DNA from: Clostridiales bacterium
GTDB taxonomy: Bacteria; Bacillota; Clostridia; Lachnospirales; WQUN01
Assembly (NCBI GenBank): GCA_031263155.1
Contig: JAISGK010000053.1
Span: forward strand, 1 to 41,856
Direction of reading: 5' to 3'
Length of the DNA stretch: 41,856 bases
Shown here: piece after piece, positions 41,273 through 41,856 of the stretch
Numbering within the stretch: position 1 is the stretch's first letter
Layout: every line of letters begins with the position of its first letter
Notes under the pieces: model-generated
The model's database searches: none
What the model was told of the DNA's origin: nothing
What the model saw: the letters and a program-made list of their open reading frames with translations, nothing else
Program-made: the position numbers and the translations under genes

Positions 41273-41856
41273 ATGAGAAGAATTTTTCATAGAAATCATA
41301 AGGTTCAGCAATCAAATGTTAGCCACTCTTCTTCGAAGAAGAGTGTGGGGCAAGCCACTAGTGGCTTGCGAGATAACTCATTATTGAAATTCTTTTCCAT
41401 TAGATCACGCGCTTTTGGCGTGACCTTTCAATTTGTCCCTCCACTCATTCTGCTTCTTATAATCACTGCCTTAGTATTCACTTCCGGGCCGTTTAGCCCA
41501 CTTAACCCATTTCATTTGATCCCCACATACGCTGACTCTAGCGGTGTCAATGTACCCGCGCTCTCCTTGAGTACAAGCGGTGATGTGGGGTTCGTCGTTC
41601 TCGCGAGCGAGAACGGGCGTGTTTCATCTGGCAAAATTACGGCCAGGGTGACGACCGACAGCCCCGTTGGTTATACCCTGGCTATTGCCAGTGAAGGAAT
41701 GAATGGTGGTATGGCTGGTAATTTGACTAGCGACAGTGACAGCACTCAAGCCATTACGCCGATTAGCGGTGACATTACTGCGCCGATTGTTTTTGACGCC
41801 AATAATTGCAACCAATGGGGCTTTGCAGTACCGAGCGTACAGACCGGCAGCGTCAG
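41273..41856 (+). CDS. Secreted or membrane-anchored surface protein, partial (runs off the window)
   Basis: An open frame begins at ATG 41273, with GGAGG five bases upstream, and continues without a stop to the window end (over 194 residues). A basic, Ser-rich cytoplasmic part of about 55 residues is followed by a membrane segment (FVPPLILLLIITALVF) and a possible signal-peptidase site near PTYAD. The outside part is Gly/Ser/Thr-rich and beta-like: VNVPALSLSTSGDVGFVVLA, RVTTDSPVGYTLAIASEG and a NNCNQWGFAVP motif. The last resembles surface proteins of several Gram-positive and candidate-phylum bacteria in which Trp-Gly-(Phe/Tyr)-Ala follows a Cys. Two perfect palindromes lie in the N-terminal codons. 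Confidence 0.75.
   Translation, partial: MRRIFHRNHKVQQSNVSHSSSKKSVGQATSGLRDNSLLKFFSIRSRAFGVTFQFVPPLILLLIITALVFTSGPFSPLNPFHLIPTYADSSGVNVPALSLSTSGDVGFVVLASENGRVSSGKITARVTTDSPVGYTLAIASEGMNGGMAGNLTSDSDSTQAITPISGDITAPIVFDANNCNQWGFAVPSVQTGSV
41324..41369. repeat. Two adjacent perfect palindromes inside a coding sequence
   Basis: A 22-bp perfect palindrome with half-site CACTCTTCTTC (41324-41345) is followed after four bases by a 20-bp perfect palindrome with half-site GCAAGCCACT (41350-41369). Both are in frame within the surface-protein gene and encode HSSSKKSVGQATSGLR. A third, weaker one (GTTCTCGC-GA-GCGAGAAC, 41597-41614) lies downstream. Confidence 0.85.

Overview
The window looks like chromosome of a spore-forming, Gram-positive-type bacterium of the Clostridia (Firmicutes/Bacillota) with mid-range G+C. 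The evidence is a full-length Spo0A with a 0A box upstream, short Firmicutes-style S21, strong AGGAGG-type ribosome binding sites, TTGACA/TATAAT promoters with 17-base spacers, and large serine recombinases with TnpW. I cannot name the genus. Most genes lie on the minus strand.

Layout. (1) 1-1977: edge of an integrated element. Its large serine recombinase gene is frameshifted, and the 3' end of its reading frame runs into a tRNA-Val(CAC) gene on the opposite strand. (2) 2150-5440: MATE exporter, an SDR-type epimerase, dUTPase. (3) 5452-11198: rpsU, then an overlapping minus-strand operon for an AEC transporter, TldD, TldE, an Lrp/AsnC regulator and an aminotransferase. (4) 11290-12170: a 5'-truncated stalk-domain gene, a 19-bp hairpin and gene remnants. 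(5) 12174-21957: housekeeping genes: HemW, a GlmU acetyltransferase domain without its uridyltransferase, an Fe-S flavoprotein, Spo0A, CYTH phosphatase, GltX behind two half-size chromate transporters, a DeoR regulator, a class B penicillin-binding protein and RNase HI. (6) 22245-28139: SufS-type cysteine desulfurase with an N-terminal extension, UMP kinase, MurA, rhamnulokinase. (7) 28210-33355: a MoxR/DUF58/DUF4129 operon with 4-base overlaps, then yebC-rnhB-yraN. (8) 33534-36805: remnant of a conjugative or mobilisable element: intact TnpX-like recombinase, tnpW, a transfer ATPase cut off just before its Walker A motif, and a coupled 35-residue ORF. (9) 37022-41240: a copper operon (small membrane protein; HMA/SafE/cupredoxin fusion; CopA). 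(10) 41273-end: start of a secreted or anchored surface protein, transcribed divergently, with two perfect palindromes inside its coding sequence.

The genes fall into recognisable modules. TldD/TldE probably form a peptidase, and their operon adds an amino-acid regulator and an aminotransferase, which suggests peptide or amino-acid turnover. The copper operon plausibly combines capture, membrane handling and ATP-driven export of Cu(I). The two recombinase loci show repeated mobile-element insertion and decay. I see no CRISPR array, toxin-antitoxin pair or clear anti-phage system. The most unusual items are the palindromes in the surface-protein gene, the copper fusion operon, the collapsed tnpW element and the stand-alone GlmU domain.
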